NCBI GenBank assembly: GCA_039881145.1
Contig: JAYKKI010000038.1
Coordinates: forward strand, 372,001-436,000
DNA from: Druceiella hillmani
Lineage: Eukaryota > Arthropoda > Insecta > Lepidoptera > Hepialidae
DNA length: 64,000 bases
Direction: 5' to 3'
The notes under the pieces were generated by a model. The model did no database searches. It saw only the letters and a list, made by a program, of their open reading frames with translations, and was not told the origin of the DNA. The position numbers and the translations under genes are program-made. Shown here piece after piece: positions 48,276-58,967 of the stretch (position 1 is its first letter; each line of letters opens with the position of its first letter).

Positions 48276-48455
48276 AATTAAATAAAACTACGTGATGTAG
48301 TATTATTTCTACTTTTTTTAAGTTCTTTACTACGGCCTAAGTTTCGTTGTATTACAACATCTTCAGGTGGGCTATTGGAAAAACGCAACCTAAGTCGTTG
48401 TAAAGAACTTAAAGAAAATAGAAATAATATTATATTACGTAGTTTAATTTAATTT
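48276..48455. mobile_element. Fold-back/MITE with about 71-bp terminal inverted repeats
   Basis: The left arm 48276-48346 (AATTAAATAAAACTACGTGA...CCTAAGTTTCG) pairs with 48384-48455 (CGCAACCTAAG...ACGTAGTTTAATTTAATT) at about 85% by eye. The 37-base centre contains GTTGTATTACAAC and ATCTTCAGGTGGGC. The minus strand of the centre reads CACCTGAAGATGTTGTAATA followed by CAACGAAAC, a short stem between a CTGAAGA and a GAAAC segment. Confidence 0.75.
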
Positions 48456-48510
48456 AGAATAATGAACTTCTACAAAATTCACGCCAAATATAGTTGGTCA
48501 CCCTCTAGGT

Positions 48511-48582
48511 AGCTCTTGGTCACCCCTCGTCAACAAAGATAAATATATTTTTATCTTAGTTGACGAGGGGTGACCAAGAGCT
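48511..48582. repeat. 72-bp hairpin with a perfect 24-bp stem base
   Basis: AGCTCTTGGTCACCCCTCGT (48511 onward, then CAAC) is perfectly complementary to 48559-48582 (GTTGACGAGGGGTGACCAAG, then AGCT). Pairing continues inward with AAGATAAA/TTTATCTT around a short TA-rich loop. A partial copy of the arm (TTGGTCACCCTCTAGGTAG) precedes it at about 48494. The stem is GC-rich compared with the surroundings. Confidence 0.95.
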
Positions 48583-48614
48583 TCTAATATTTAATTTTTT
48601 TCGGATTAGAGTCA

Positions 48615-48850
48615 ATGAGAAAAGATCTAGAGGTTACAATGTCGTAATAACTGTGCACAGATTTGCGATCTAATCCGATATCAGCCAAACTAATTGAGCT
48701 TAGGAGCAGAACGAACTGAAAAAAGAAACGAAATTCTCATACGGTAATTGAACTCGACATCGAAAATTAATAGAAGTCTGCTGTCTTAATTTACAAATTA
48801 CCACACGCTCTAGTGCCATCGAAGCATAAAGCTTAGACATTGATATCCAG
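48615..48850 (-). mobile_element. Probable tRNA-derived SINE, copy B
   Basis: The minus-strand tRNA-like head (48818-48738) reads GGCACTAGAGCGTGTGGTAA (A-box-like), then GACAGCAGACTTCTATTAA and GTCGAGTTCAATTACCG (B-box-like). It is followed by TGAGAATTTCGTTTC and a non-tRNA body. It aligns with copy A through CAATTTxGACAGC..ACTTCTAT and TTTCGTTTC. No terminal poly(A) or target duplicate was identified. Confidence 0.5.
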
Positions 48851-49560
48851 AATAATGATTATTCTTAAACTTCCCTTGAAAATTAGATAAATGGACGTAA
48901 GAATTTCTGCGAACAAGTACTTTTTACTATTTTTAAAACATTTATTTTTTTAACATAGGTACACCAAAATTTGTTGTATTGCTTTATGATCTAAAAGATT
49001 TTCTTGCGCTGATGATTATAGATAAAAGTTGGGGAAAAACGGCATAATGTTTAACATTTATTCATCGTTTTGGCTTATTTTTAATACACACGTCATTCCA
49101 ATGATCTTTAATTGTAATATTTTCCAGGAGTGAGAAACAAAAAGGGAGCAGGCGAAATAAACAAAATTTAATAAAGTGCATCGTCATAAAGAATACTTAT
49201 GAAACTTTTCAAATTGTTTAAATATCAGAAAAAGGTTTATAAGACACATTGGAATCGTAAGTTAATTAACTTAAATCACGAAGGTGTATGAGAATACTGA
49301 GAAAAACAATAATTTATTTAAATATGTCGTCAGGCTTTCAAAACCAACATTATTTTCGGCAAAGTCGGTGTGCTTCAATAAGCTATTTTCGAAATTTAAG
49401 AATTTAAATACATTTTACTACATACAAATATTATTCACTGGACAATAAACATTATATTTTCAGTCCAGTTATCTATTACTAGATTAGCCTACATCAGAAC
49501 AAACTATTTCAATTTTTACGTAACTCAAGTAAGACATACGAACTCGTAGGTTAAGCAGCT
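48851..49560. other. AT-rich DNA, no feature seen
   Basis: No domain-bearing frame or repeat recognised. Confidence 0.4.
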
Positions 49561-49565
49561 AAAAC

Positions 49566-49745
49566 TATTATAAATCCATCTCCCTCAATTGGCAGTTTAC
49601 ACGCAGCCGAAACCACTTTGATAAGCCTTGACAATTTGCCGTAAATTGGAATGACGTGCCGGATTCATCTATAGCTTTTTCTATTAGTCGGGTGATCGCA
49701 TCTTGGGTGGAAAGTTTCCCGCAAAGTTGCATCTGCTTTGCTCTG
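49566..49745 (-). CDS. Short coding-like open stretch, product unknown
   Basis: The minus strand has an ATG-initiated open frame of about 52 codons: MQLCGKLSTQDAITRLIEKA, IDESGTSFQFTANCQGLSKW, FRLRVNCQLREMDL, then TAA. Composition is protein-like and unusually rich in Gln, Gly, Arg and Ser for this AT-rich DNA. A possible acceptor (AAACAG|AGC) lies just upstream. I do not recognise the family. It may be a single exon, a transposon fragment or chance. Confidence 0.25.
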
Positions 49746-49931
49746 TTTTATTTAAACGTTATATGTAGACAATTAAGTTTACCAAATCTAATACTTTAAT
49801 ATTAAGAATTAAAAGTTTAGAGAGCCTATTTATAGCGGCCCAAGAATAAGTTTTAGGTGGAGAACATCGTAATAAGTTATGATTGATTTTTTCGTACTTT
49901 TTGAAAAACCTTTATAATAGAAGTATAGGGG

Positions 49932-50118
<187 letters not shown>

Positions 50119-50539
50119 TTAGTGCTTCTCGTTTTTGATATTATTGAGAGGTGCAATAAGTCTGTCATGATTTTCCACAACTAGATAATGCACCAGCTTT
50201 AACTATAGCTATAGCGTAGTGATGAGAATTCCGGCCATGGTTTCTGTACATGTTTTTTGTAGCTGCACAAAATTAGTTTAAATAAATACTCTGAAGATGC
50301 TTATTTTTTTCCATTCCATTCCCGTTTCTTTTGGAGAGAGACCTGCAATTGCAGCCACAGGAACCCATACAAGAGAATTTTGTTCGATTCCTGCTCACGC
50401 CTGCATTTTGTAATATTTCATCGCGGCATGTAGCTTCGCAAAATCCTAGAGAATAAAAATAGAATAGTGGAAATCTGGCTAGGTTAAATTATAAATTGTT
50501 GGCTGCATTTACAAATAACTCGTAGCGCAAAACAAAACA

Positions 50540-50810
50540 GAAAAGGCGTTTAATCGTACCCACTGAATTTGTGAAAGAAAAAATATTGTCACGAAAAGTA
50601 TACTTTAATGGAGATGTAGAGGAGAAAGAATCACTAGTGTTACTCCCTTCGAACTTCCGAAATGATGTCTTACTCATCTCTTGTCACGATAATCTTGTTA
50701 GACAGATAATCAGATCTACGTCTAAATCAACAATAAAAACTTTATCAAAGACTGGTCTCTTGGAGATGGCAGTTCTCATCATCAAGGAATCGACGTCTCC
50801 CATATCTTGA
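50540..50810 (+). pseudogene. Possible gypsy-type integrase N-terminal (H2C2) fragment
   Basis: The open frame reads VYFNGDVEEKESLVLLPSNF then RNDVLLISCHDNLV. This resembles the LTR-retrotransposon pattern 'xLYxx......LLVLPxxxRxxVLxxxHDxxxxGHLGxxKT' that opens the integrase zinc-binding domain. A KTLSKTGLLEMAVLIIKEST string could be the eroded 'KTxxxxxxxFYWPxMxxxIxxY' part, but the HLG histidine and the Cys pair are not visible. It begins with a GTG in this frame, not a convincing start. No LTRs were seen nearby, so it is an isolated and uncertain scrap. Confidence 0.35.
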
Positions 50811-52835
50811 AAAAAAATGTTTTTGTTGTCATTCCTTTGACAAGTATTTTGTAATTAAAAATGACGTCAGAATACAAAAGTCCTTTAGTGAAAAACATGC
50901 TTTTGAAGAATGTTGTGCTCTTCTGTGTATATAACATTATTTACTTACAGGAAAAAAAACTTTTTAATCGCCTTATTTTGTAAAATTGTATTTTCAAAGC
51001 AATTAATGATCATATCGCATAAATTAATAGTTATATCGCAAACAAATTTCAATACATTTCCTTTATTTTAAATGTACAAAATATTAATGATTTTAAAACA
51101 TATAGCAAACATTTTAAAGAGACGAAAATTTCCAAATTTTTTCGAGGTGGCGTGGTACGCGTTAGTCTACCAAAATTTGAAACTAGAGTTTTGCTCTAAC
51201 AACACAAATGTCATCTAAAATTTCGAACTATTTGATATGTTATAAGAAGCTGTCCTTCTTTTATGGAGATTAACTGGGGTAAATTGAGGTAATCAAAATC
51301 ATAGACCTATTTAAAATAACCTAAAAAAATGAAAGTTAAAGTGTTAATCCATGTATTGGCGGAAACTTTAAAGGAAATGTAATAAAATGACTCTTCGAGT
51401 TTTGAATAAAGGTCGACAAAGGACTGAAATTTATTATCCCTTCCTTATTTCTAAAAGTTTCAGCGCCAGTGTTTGGAAAAAAATTTAATTGTTATCCGAA
51501 ATACTTCTTTTGAAGAAGTAAGAAAAAAGTATACCCGAATAATATAGCCTCACTTATAAGAGGTGTGCACTTTTTATTTAGTAAAATAATTTGGTATTAC
51601 AAATATTTGTTTTTTTAATGTTCCTTTTTATTTCATATTTCGAATGAACGCAATAGGTATTTTCTTTATTTTATCCTGAGAGCATACTCAAATTTTTGAA
51701 ATAAGAAGAGAATTGAAAACTGCATATTGAAAAAATTATTAATAATCAATATTATTTTAAAATTTCCTCATTAGTAAAACTTTTATTTGCAATTTTATTT
51801 AGTATCTTTTGATTAAATGTATATATTTAAAACTAATTTTTAGCAAACAACTTATGGCCAACACTTGTAATATCCTATCCATATGATGCCGTCATCATCG
51901 TATCTTTGTTCTTCTTTGACCTAAAGACCTTCTCCTGATTATTATATCAATAACTTTGTTATAAGTGCTCCCGTTGATTTCAGGCACATACATAAGTACG
52001 AAAATTCCGGCGAAAATCCAGAATTCAGTGTAAATATCAAATTATTTTGCTATTGGAGTAAATAATTCCATGAATATTAAATCCACAAACCATGTGGAGA
52101 AGTAATTAACCCCTGCCAACTTACTCCGCACCGGGAAAATGGGAAACGTAATATTAACAGCAGTCAAAATATAAAAAAAATTGACCCACGGCTTTCTTTA
52201 TATTTTCTATTATTATTATAGAACTTTTTTTAGTTATACTCAAATTTTGTTGGAGATTAAAAAAAATACTCTTAATCGTACCTTTATTAAAGACTAGGTA
52301 ATTATAAAGGCATAATTCACAATGGTCGAAAAATATGTAAAAAGATGAACAGGATAATAAATATTGTTACAAATATTATATTCCCGTGCAGGGAATCACG
52401 CAGACTGGCCATTATAAGAAAATATCGTAATGAGTCGTTTAAAAAAATATTACTTCCGCGAAAATCAATAATTTAGAAGTTGTGATTTTTGGTAGTTTTT
52501 TGAAAAATCTTTACTCCATTCACATAAATCACTTTTGTTCGGAAACTATGGTACTAAATCACATGAAATTTGATATTAATATTCATTGCCTAATAAGTTA
52601 GCTAAATCTAAGTTGAATTAATGCTTTTACAAAAAAAACACATGATTTTGCTAAAATTGCGATTGTGACAGAAATTTCACATTTAGTACTTAGTAATATG
52701 ATACTATTTTCTGAACATGTTATACAATTTTTTATCCAGACTATCACCAAATGCTAAGGAAGTTTTAAGGTCATAAGCAAATTTCTAGTGATGCAGATTT
52801 TACTAAAACGATTTTTTTAAAATGTACGTTTTGCC
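50811..52835. other. AT-rich DNA, no gene recognised
   Basis: Presumed intron if the exon at 52842 is real. No repeat or domain recognised. Confidence 0.4.
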
Positions 52836-52841
52836 TTTCAG

Positions 52842-53026
52842 GAGAATGAAAGGCAAAGTGTCTACGAGAATAAAGAACGCTATGGGACAAAATCTTCTTA
52901 TGTATGATAAAATGGTGATAGCCATGCTACCGATAGGTATTAGATACCTGTATCCCTTCTCCACCATGAAGAACCAGCTTCCCAAAACTCCCATGCAAAT
53001 GGCAATTACTATTAACGTACTGCTAA
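52842..53026 (+). CDS. Candidate host exon, weak sideroflexin resemblance
   Basis: A pyrimidine-rich acceptor (CGTTTTGCCTTTCAG|G) is followed by 185 bases open in one frame and a donor-like CTAA|GTAATA. Entry is after the second base of a codon and exit after the first (61 whole codons between). The peptide runs MKGKVSTRIKNAMGQNLLMY, then DKMVIAMLPIGIRYLYPFST, then MKNQLPKTPMQMAITINVLL. The pattern AxGQ...M-A-x-P..(P)...M....P(M)Q is reminiscent of the membrane region of sideroflexins, mitochondrial serine/amino-acid carriers, but has an internal gap relative to them. Codon use and composition are unlike neighbouring random frames. The frame on the opposite strand (52803-52994) is a shadow. 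Exon status is more secure than family. Confidence 0.45.
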
Positions 53027-53739
53027 GTAATATCTAAAATACAAAATATTGTTAACTTTATGTGCGTCTCGTGAAAAGTGTTTTGAATCTGAAAATGAAA
53101 AACGGTTTGAATAAAAATAAACATGTGTTTATTTGAGATAATAATTTATATTTTTGAGAAAAACCACCATTGCCCAAGTAGTTTTACATCACCAAGAATG
53201 CAACGCAATTAAAATAAATATTTATTACTTATGTAACATAGGTAATAAATAATATTGAAATAATTTTGTAAAATGTTTAGGGCAAGTCACCATCTGACAT
53301 AAAAAGACCACTAAATCGGAGATCACGTCTAGCAGACGTAAAATTTTAAAATAATCATAAAATATTGTATTTGTGTGTCCCATTCTTCTAAGTTTTATTA
53401 TTGATAACGTTAATATTTTAGGTAAAGTAATTATAGGTTGTAAATAAAAAAAAGTTCCAAATCAATAGTACAAACAATGCTTATTCTTAAGATCGACAAA
53501 CTTACATATAAAAGTTTAGGAACATGATCAGTTATCCTTTATATTTTTTAGAATTATATTATATTCCTAATTGAATTGTAACTATTCTTAATTCTTTATT
53601 TGCTTATGAAAATAAAACAAAACTGAACCTCTAACTTTAAACAAAAAAAAATGACAGCTCTTATATTTGGCATATTTATTGGTTTAATTTGCAGTATTTG
53701 CATACTTGAAAGCAGCATGTAAGACACGTCGGTTTCCGC

Positions 53740-54472
53740 ATCGGTAACAACAATATTTTGTACGCCTCTGCATTTAGCTAGGGCAGATCAAACAGGTTTT
53801 TTCGAAAATTTGGATCTGCATTCATATATTTTTGGTGGGGGATGTTTATTAATAATACGTTATATACTTAGCCGCAGTTCACGTGGTATCATGTCATTAT
53901 ATACACGTAATTTCATTTTGGTCAATACTAATTCCCGTGCAAGTGAGAGCAGAAAAGAGCCACGTTCGATTTTTTTTATTAGTACAGTTTAGATGTATCA
54001 TTTAGTTAAATAAAACCATGGGCCACCGTCGTGAGGTAGAATAAATTGAACATTTTTCGTCCATTTCATCTACGCCTGCTTCTGTATTGTTGTAGTTAAT
54101 AATCATAACGGGCTTAGTGGTTGTAACATCAGGCTCCTTGCTATGGTGCATAGAAGATGCTAATATAACAGTTTGGGCTTGTACACATAGGACACCATTG
54201 CATAATCTTTAGTAAATCCGTATAAGTGCGAACCATTAAACCTATCTTTATGGGGTTGAAATCGCGAAATTTCTTTCTTGTTCTTTTTATAGTGCTTAAA
54301 TAATTAAAACCACGGTCGTTTAGCTCTTGCAATTATTATATTGAAGTGAACCAATTGTTTGCAGTTATATTACAATTACTACCCTTTATATCCTTACAGC
54401 TACGTATAACAGATTTTTTAGAGATACCGAGACGTTTCTCCCCCCCCCCCCATGCCATCCGATCATCTGCCA

Positions 54473-54523
<51 letters not shown>

Positions 54524-55696
54524 TGTTATCTACTAACAATAGCACCTTTAGTTCATACTTATTTGGCTTTGATGGCATGTAGATTTTAAACTCGCAGCGT
54601 TCTCTAAATCCTATAAGCATTTTGTCAAGACGAACATGAGTACCCAGAGTGTACTTTGTTTCCAATTAATAATAAACTTACCAAATGACTCTGAAATTGC
54701 AGTAAGTTTATCTTTCAGTTCTTGTGTCAGCATCATCAAGACGTAGACAGTTAATCAAAACCAAAAACCTATTCTTCAACATAACGCACCGGAAAATGTT
54801 GCGTTCTGTGCAAATATAAATTCTGCCTTCTCATGATTTGAGCGGACACTGACGAATAAAATAATAACTCAACTAAAACCTTTATTTCTATGCCATTAAT
54901 GAGTCCTTGTTCCGATCTACCTTCATCTTTGAACTTGGCTCTACACTTAATCAGCTATTCATTAGTGCATCTTACTATTATGGAAAGTATGTGTTCAGTA
55001 AACAATTATTTACATAGATCTTCAAAAGATGTGAATTCAGTCGGACTTACTTGTTGTAGTGCATTAACAATATTGTGAGCACGTGTTCGAGATGGTTCCA
55101 CGAATACCTATTTATACTTATTCCTTCCGTAGTAGTAGAGTCGATGCTCTGCCGACGATGGTCCAATCTCTTCTTCTTCAAAGTGTTCTCCAACTTGGTG
55201 ATTTCCAACTTGATATTTTCATACTGTTCCCCAATGTTTTCATTCCTAACCGCTTCCTCTTCAGACTAATCTCCATTATTTCTAGTCTGTTCCTCTCCAT
55301 CACTCCTATTTCCTTCACAGATTGAGCTGCAAACGAGATATATAATAAGTTATGTTTATTAAAAAATACAATACATGCAATGTCCCGAAAAAATCAATAC
55401 TTTATTTCTTCTTGGGCCATATCCATTTGAGGTCTCTCGTCCCGATTGTCATCATCTTCAGATAGTTCCGACTTCGTATTGTGATTACTCTCTAAAACAT
55501 AATGAGGATCGTCCACATAATCATCGAATTCACTGCAGTTGTCATCGCTCTCTTTCATGAAAGTTTCACAGATTTCTTAACCTTTTAAGGTCTATTCCAT
55601 TTTCGTTGCCTTAAAGATGACGTGGAAGCCAAATCATCATCATCAGCGGGTCGTTTTTGCATCGAAGACAGTGTAATATTTAGGTTAGGCATTCTG
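53740..55696 (-). pseudogene. piggyBac-family transposase, with an intron and an internal (TA)n
   Basis: The start codon region at 55696 reads MPNLNITLSSMQKRP, then an acidic N terminus (DDYVDDPHYVLESN). A 74-bp GT..AG intron may follow (55400-55327), joining in frame. 55079-54900 reads AHNIVNALQQVSPTEF..FEDLCK and IIVRCTNE (family N-terminal domain). 54775-54700 has LRLDDADTRTE. 54660-54540 has GTHVRLDKMLIGFRERC and YMPSKPNKYELKVLLLVDNN. A (TA)n tract then interrupts, followed by NITANNWFTSI, where the family has DNWFTS. 54330-54270 reads ELNDRGFNYLSTIKRTRK. 54110-54000 has AGVDEMDEKC and YSTSRRWPM. A Cys-rich end (KYCCYRCGN..CKYC) closes at about 53740. The second catalytic Asp is Asn. Confidence 0.88.
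54440..54518. repeat. C12 homopolymer and (TA)n inside the piggyBac coding region
   Basis: 12 Cs at 54440-54451 and about 22 TA units at 54475-54518. The TA tract is read in the transposase frame as alternating Ile-Tyr without creating a stop. Confidence 0.97.
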
Positions 55697-55991
55697 AAAT
55701 ACAAAAACTGATGTAACGTCTGTCAAACACTATGAGCTTACCTACACAAACACCGAAGTGACGATAAAGGGACGTAGAAAATTATTGTACATAAACACCA
55801 TACTTACGTCTGTGAGACGGCAATGACTCCGCTACGAACACATGTGTACTCGTCGCGCTCGCGACGCCGACTGACGTTTCAAGATGGTGGTTGGTGAAGG
55901 TAGCGGGCGGAGTAACCTTGAACGCGCGTTGCATTACAAAATATTTGAAAAATTAAAATTACGTGTGTGAGACGTATAGGTCGGTGGTTAA

Positions 55992-57565
55992 AAGTTAATA
56001 TTTTCAATATTTTGTTGTGCACCTTTTGCAATTAGGCTGATGTTATCTAGTCATATATTCGTACGCCTTTAATTGTTATAGAAATATGTAACGGTTCATA
56101 AATATTGAATAAATTTTACAGTTCTATTTGTTATACTTTGGCGATCATATTTTGAAATTAATACGTAAATTTGAGGATTTATTTGTTTTTACATAAGTGC
56201 TAATTTTTAACATCGCTACGATTTCTATATAATAAAACGAATGACGAGCGTATTCTTTAGTGGTGAGAGTTTATGTTTAAATATTATCATGGCGTATTTA
56301 AAGGATGCCGTGAAATAAGAATACATTTAATACATACTGATAACGTTTATATCGTCATTATGTATTAAACTATAGAGCGCCCACCGGAGTGTAAACTAGA
56401 AGATATAAATACTTAATGCAATTGAAGTTTTATGTCTTAAAGATATGGAAGTTTAGCAATTAAATAATATATTACTATCTCATTATCACCAGCGACATGT
56501 GTGTCTTTTATGAACAAATATAATTATAATAGTTTTATTTCTCTAAATTTGTAATAGTTTAAAACATATTTATATTTATTTATTAGTAAGGACGATATCT
56601 ATCAAACTCTAGAAAATTCTTCTACGTGCACACCGGAGAAAAAATTTACGAGAATCTAGAAATGTGTTAAAATTTTCAAATTTAAAAAAAAAGCTTCAAA
56701 TTTTTTAACACGAATAGCGACCAAAATTGCCGGTTGATATTACAAATTTTAAGCTGTGGTATCTGGACGAGATTAAGATACCACAGCCCGGTTACTTATT
56801 TTAAAATGAAGCTCGTTTACCAGGCTTGATTGTGTAACTGAGTCCACACCACAAACCAAAATGATTTCTCTGGAGTAACTCAAAATCTTAACAAACAATC
56901 ATCACGTAATAACATAACCATTTAATAGAGGTTACCATCCATCAAAAATGTTTAACACAGAAATTACTCAAATATTAAGATAACGTATTTCTTCCTATTT
57001 CTCATCAATCAATCACATTTATAATTATTTTTCTAAATTTTTATGGCATTTTGATGGCATTTGTAATTATTTTTCTAAATTTTTATTCGATTAATGCATT
57101 ATCGAAGTTTCGGTATTAAGTTAAAGCATAGTTTTGTATTGAAGCAAGTGTATAAAAGTCATTACGTAAAATTTTCTAACGTTTTATTGCGTGTGAATAC
57201 TTGAGCATTGTTGAAAGGTAGCAATAAGTAATTGTCATAACTTTATTCCACAAAATTTTAAGAAAAATTATCTTCTTAAAATTTTATGACTTTAAATATT
57301 TTTCGTCATTCTCAATTTTGTAAAAAAATTAAAGACCTTACTCCTTTTAATTAATTGTTACTACCCAATCTCACTTTCGTTGCAGAGTGAGTCTATGAAG
57401 CCTCTTTTACTACAAAAAAAACTGCATTTATGTTTCAATGACTAGCTTATTTTTATGTGTACGTAAACAAAAGTACTTCCATCACAGTATTGCAATTGCG
57501 ACTGAAGCTACCTGGTAATAATTTTTATTAGATAATTTAGTGCGCGTCTTTCGTATCCTTAATGT
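55992..57565. other. AT-rich DNA, no feature seen
   Basis: No domain or repeat recognised apart from short A/T runs and a small local duplication (TTTTTCTAAATTTTTAT) near 57030-57085. Confidence 0.4.
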
Positions 57566-57569
57566 TGCA

Positions 57570-57960
57570 GTTTATTTCATCAATAATACCTCTTGGCAAA
57601 ATTTTACTACCAGAGGGGTTACAGAAATATCTCGAGGCTGATTCGAACTCAGTAGTAGCAGAAGAGGAATAACAACTCAGTAGTAGCAGAAGAGGAATAA
57701 TAATCGTGATGATGAGACTTGTTATTCCAAAAGTGGATGATGAAGGTTGGGAGTAAAAATAATGATGACGAGTTGTTTTTGGCATCAGAAGGACTTGCTT
57801 TTGAACATAATGATTTGAAAAAAAAAACGGTGATTAAATCTGGCTCCTTTGTTGAAACTTATGGGAAGACCTAGCAAAAAGGACATAAAAGGAAAACTTT
57901 TATTAGGGTTTTCATTCCAAATAAAGATAATATTAATTCACTATGTAAATACCTTGTTAT
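57570..57960 (+). pseudogene. Unidentified coding-like stretch with frameshifts
   Basis: After TCCTTAATGTTGCAG (acceptor-like, about 57571) one frame reads FISSIIPLGKILLPEGLQKY, LEADSNSVVAEEE, stop. After a 28-bp tandem duplication, other frames read VIPKVDDEGWE, then NNDDELFLASEGLAFEHNDL followed by KKKTVIKSGSFVETYG. Composition is protein-like but I recognise no family. It may be a decayed transposon or host exon. The minus-strand frame 57537-57785 over the same bases is taken as a shadow. Confidence 0.25.
57646..57701 (+). repeat. 28-bp perfect tandem duplication
   Basis: AACTCAGTAGTAGCAGAAGA then GGAATAAC/T, twice in a row. Confidence 0.93.
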
Positions 57961-58657
57961 ACTCTGCGTATTACATTTTGTTGAAGCAACCGTCTTTTAG
58001 AGAAATCAACCGATTTGTAATCTTCAAATAATAACTTCATCAATCTAATAATGATTTTTGCTTCTAAATAATAACATTTAAGTACCCGGGTGGCGCAAGA
58101 CTGTTCACGAAAACTTGTTATTTTTAGTGACGACATTTTACTTTTACTTTCTTTTTTATTATTCAGAAACTAAACCATTTCCTTTTATTGATAAATTATA
58201 CTATAAAAGCTGATATTAAGAAGACCCAGATATGTGTAATGTCAAAATGATGAGTTGTAAATAAAGTAAACCTGTGTGTACTTCAATTATAACTCGCATT
58301 AACATGACATTCATTAAAATGAAGTATTAATAAAATGAAGCATTAAAATGAAATCCATAAAAATTGCTTATTTTTATAATATCCATAAAAAACTTGTGTG
58401 TTTTAGATACAGTATTTAAGAACTTTAGAAATTGCAAAAAAAAAACAGACTTATACAACATAATCTTGTTAAGAATTGTATAATATCTAAGAAAATGTTA
58501 ATATCACCACAAATGTAATATTTCATATTGTTCAAAAGCAAAGGCTTTGAAAAATTTGTCTTAAATTATAAAAATTTATAAAGTTTTTTCCCAAGCAAAA
58601 CGCGCGCTGGTATTATATTTCTACAAAAAAATATATAAATATAAATAAATAAATATT

Positions 58658-58663
<6 letters not shown>

Positions 58664-58711
<48 letters not shown>

Positions 58712-58724
58712 TTTGGGTGTGTGT
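58664..58724. repeat. (GT)n microsatellite
   Basis: About 30 GT units with TATG, TTTGGG interruptions near the end. Confidence 0.97.
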
Positions 58725-58967
58725 AAAAGGAGGTTTGATATACATTCGAATAATCGGAAATATTTGTCTGCGTATTGAAGAGGATATTCAATTGGAATTA
58801 AAAGATTTGTTAGCGTTATATGGTATATTTAAAAATAACTGTTTAAGTAATTTTAATTATTCCTATAGGCGTTAAACTGTTTAAGTTTGTTTTTCGTATC
58901 TAATTTTATAGCAGACATAACACTAATCGCTGTTAATACAGTATTCTATTTTAATAAGGCTGTACTC

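Larger units (their letters stand above)
53308..55987 (-). mobile_element. piggyBac-type transposon, decayed
   Basis: The right end, read on the minus strand from a TTAA at 55988-55991, begins CCACCGACCTATACGTCTCA then CACACGTAATTTT. The left end at 53308-53347 carries a diverged, oppositely oriented relative on the plus strand (CCAC...CGGAGATCACGTCTAGCAGA then CGTAAAATTTT). A sub-terminal ACGTCTGTGAGACG lies at about 55805-55820. The interior codes for a piggyBac-family transposase on the minus strand. The TTAA target is seen only on the right; the left terminus is eroded. The boundaries are therefore approximate at 53308. Confidence 0.65.

Noticed and set aside
52803..52994. Minus-strand hydrophobic 63-codon frame as a membrane protein
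   Set aside because: It overlaps the plus-strand exon with good splice sites; the hydrophobicity is the complement of that exon's codons.
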